This document shows, piece by piece, positions 7,116-7,966 of a stretch of DNA of 7,966 nucleotides. A program made the translations under genes and the position numbers. This DNA comes from Urinicoccus sp. (lineage in GTDB: Bacteria > Bacillota > Clostridia > Tissierellales > Peptoniphilaceae), in NCBI GenBank assembly GCA_029983435.1, contig JASBZN010000044.1, positions 1-7,966 of the forward strand. Direction: 5' to 3'. Positions within the stretch are counted from its first letter, which is position 1, and each line of letters opens with the position of its first letter. The notes under the pieces were generated by a model. The model was given only the letters and a program-made list of their open reading frames with translations. It made no database searches and was not told the DNA's origin.

Positions 7116-7966
7116 TTGGATTCCAACAGTCTAGTACAGATTATCTGTTTGATTATATTAATAGCCATGTCTGCCTTTTTTTCTTCTTCTGAAACGGCCT
7201 TAACGACTTTAAGTCCCTTTAAAGTTCGCCAGTTAAAGGATGAAAAAGTAAAAAACGCAGGATTTTTAGATAAACTTTTAGAAGAACCCAGTAAGATGAT
7301 TACAACCATTTTAGTGGGAAATAATATTGTAAATGTAGCAGCTTCAACCATTGCCACCATCTTTTTTACCAACCGCTATGGTGGAGCCAAGGGGCCAATT
7401 TTATCTACCATTGTCATCACCCTCTTGGTTTTAATTTTTGGAGAGATTACTCCCAAGTCTTTGGCACAACAAAATCCAGAGCCCATGGCCCTACGGTCTT
7501 CCGGAATTATTTTATTTTTAAAAAAGATTTTAACTCCCGTGGTCTACCTTTTGGGTATCTTAACAGACCAATTAATAAAATTTTTTGGAGCGAAAAATAC
7601 GAATGAAGATAAAATTACCAAAGAAGAGATTCGGACTATTGTGGATGTTTCTGAAGAGCAAGGGGTTTTAATGGATGAAGAAACTTCTTTTATCAACAAC
7701 GTCTTAGACATTAAAGATGACCAAGCAGTTTCTGTTATGACGCCTAGAACCAGTGTGTCTGCTTTGGATATTTCCTGTAGCCAGGAAGAGCTTTTTGATT
7801 TTATTCAGGAAAATAATTTTTCCAGGATTCCAGTTTACCGGGACAACATTGACCACATCATTGGGATTCTTCACTTAAAGGACTTGGTTTTACCCCTAGA
7901 AAAGCATGAGGAGATTAAGCTAGAAGACTTTCTCCATGAGCCCTATTTTGGCTATGAATACATGCC
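7116..7966 (+). CDS. CNNM/CorC (HlyC/CorC) family membrane protein with DUF21 and CBS domains (3' end outside window)
   Basis: Members of this family transport or regulate divalent cations, mainly Mg2+ export; older records call them hemolysin-like. The 283 visible residues hold the DUF21/CNNM transmembrane domain (about 5-155) with conserved SAFFSSSETALT (19-30), GNNIVN (68-73) and FGEITPKSLA (108-117). The Ser, Asn and Glu residues of these motifs line the Mg2+ site in solved relatives. A connecting helix (about 165-195) and the first CBS repeat, opening with VMTPR (207-211), follow. The second CBS repeat and the C-terminal CorC_HlyC domain lie beyond the window. I chose TTG at 7116 because it gives the typical MDS... 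opening and keeps the first membrane helix; the next Met (base 7167) falls at the end of that helix. The ribosome site is weak (AAGAG, 7104-7108). It may be read through from dnaB. Confidence 0.9.
   Translation, partial: MDSNSLVQIICLIILIAMSAFFSSSETALTTLSPFKVRQLKDEKVKNAGFLDKLLEEPSKMITTILVGNNIVNVAASTIATIFFTNRYGGAKGPILSTIVITLLVLIFGEITPKSLAQQNPEPMALRSSGIILFLKKILTPVVYLLGILTDQLIKFFGAKNTNEDKITKEEIRTIVDVSEEQGVLMDEETSFINNVLDIKDDQAVSVMTPRTSVSALDISCSQEELFDFIQENNFSRIPVYRDNIDHIIGILHLKDLVLPLEKHEEIKLEDFLHEPYFGYEYM

Noticed and set aside
7055..7372. 105-codon open frame on the - strand across the dnaB/CNNM junction
   Set aside because: Both overlapped + strand genes are strongly conserved families, and the antisense product shows no motif I recognise.

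Overview
This window is a stretch of AT-rich, tightly packed chromosome from a low-GC Gram-positive bacterium (Firmicutes/Bacillota). It is probably from the Clostridia/Tissierellia side, although the sequence alone does not settle the genus. The evidence is the gene order DUF2232 membrane protein (YybS) - GdpP - ribosomal protein L9 - replicative helicase, which matches yybS-yybT-rplI-dnaC of Bacillus subtilis. Strong purine-rich Shine-Dalgarno sites, extended -10 promoters and TTG starts agree with this. All seven genes are on the + strand. I see no RNA genes, mobile elements, CRISPR arrays, phage genes or signs of recent transfer.

Layout: (1) 1-1358, a TrkH-type potassium uptake channel, cut at its 5' end by the window edge. 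A rho-independent terminator follows. (2) 1445-2260, uppP, undecaprenyl-diphosphatase, with its own extended -10 promoter and its own terminator. (3) 2396-7095, a four-gene operon: a yybS-like membrane protein (TTG start), gdpP (cyclic-di-AMP phosphodiesterase), rplI (L9) and dnaB (replicative helicase). A promoter sits just upstream. gdpP/rplI and rplI/dnaB each overlap by 4 nt (ATGA). (4) 7116-7966, a CNNM/CorC-family (DUF21 plus CBS) membrane protein with a TTG start, cut at its 3' end by the window edge. No terminator separates it from dnaB, so it may be read from the same transcript.

How the genes fit together: GdpP degrades c-di-AMP, which in Gram-positive bacteria restrains potassium import and is linked to cell-wall homeostasis. 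It lies near a potassium channel (TrkH) and a wall-lipid recycling enzyme (UppP), but these are separate transcription units. L9 and DnaB are core translation and replication proteins sharing the gdpP transcript. No gap longer than about 135 nt lacks a gene. This is mostly conserved housekeeping sequence. I found no convincing new biological system; the findings are modest observations on regulation, translational coupling and residues.
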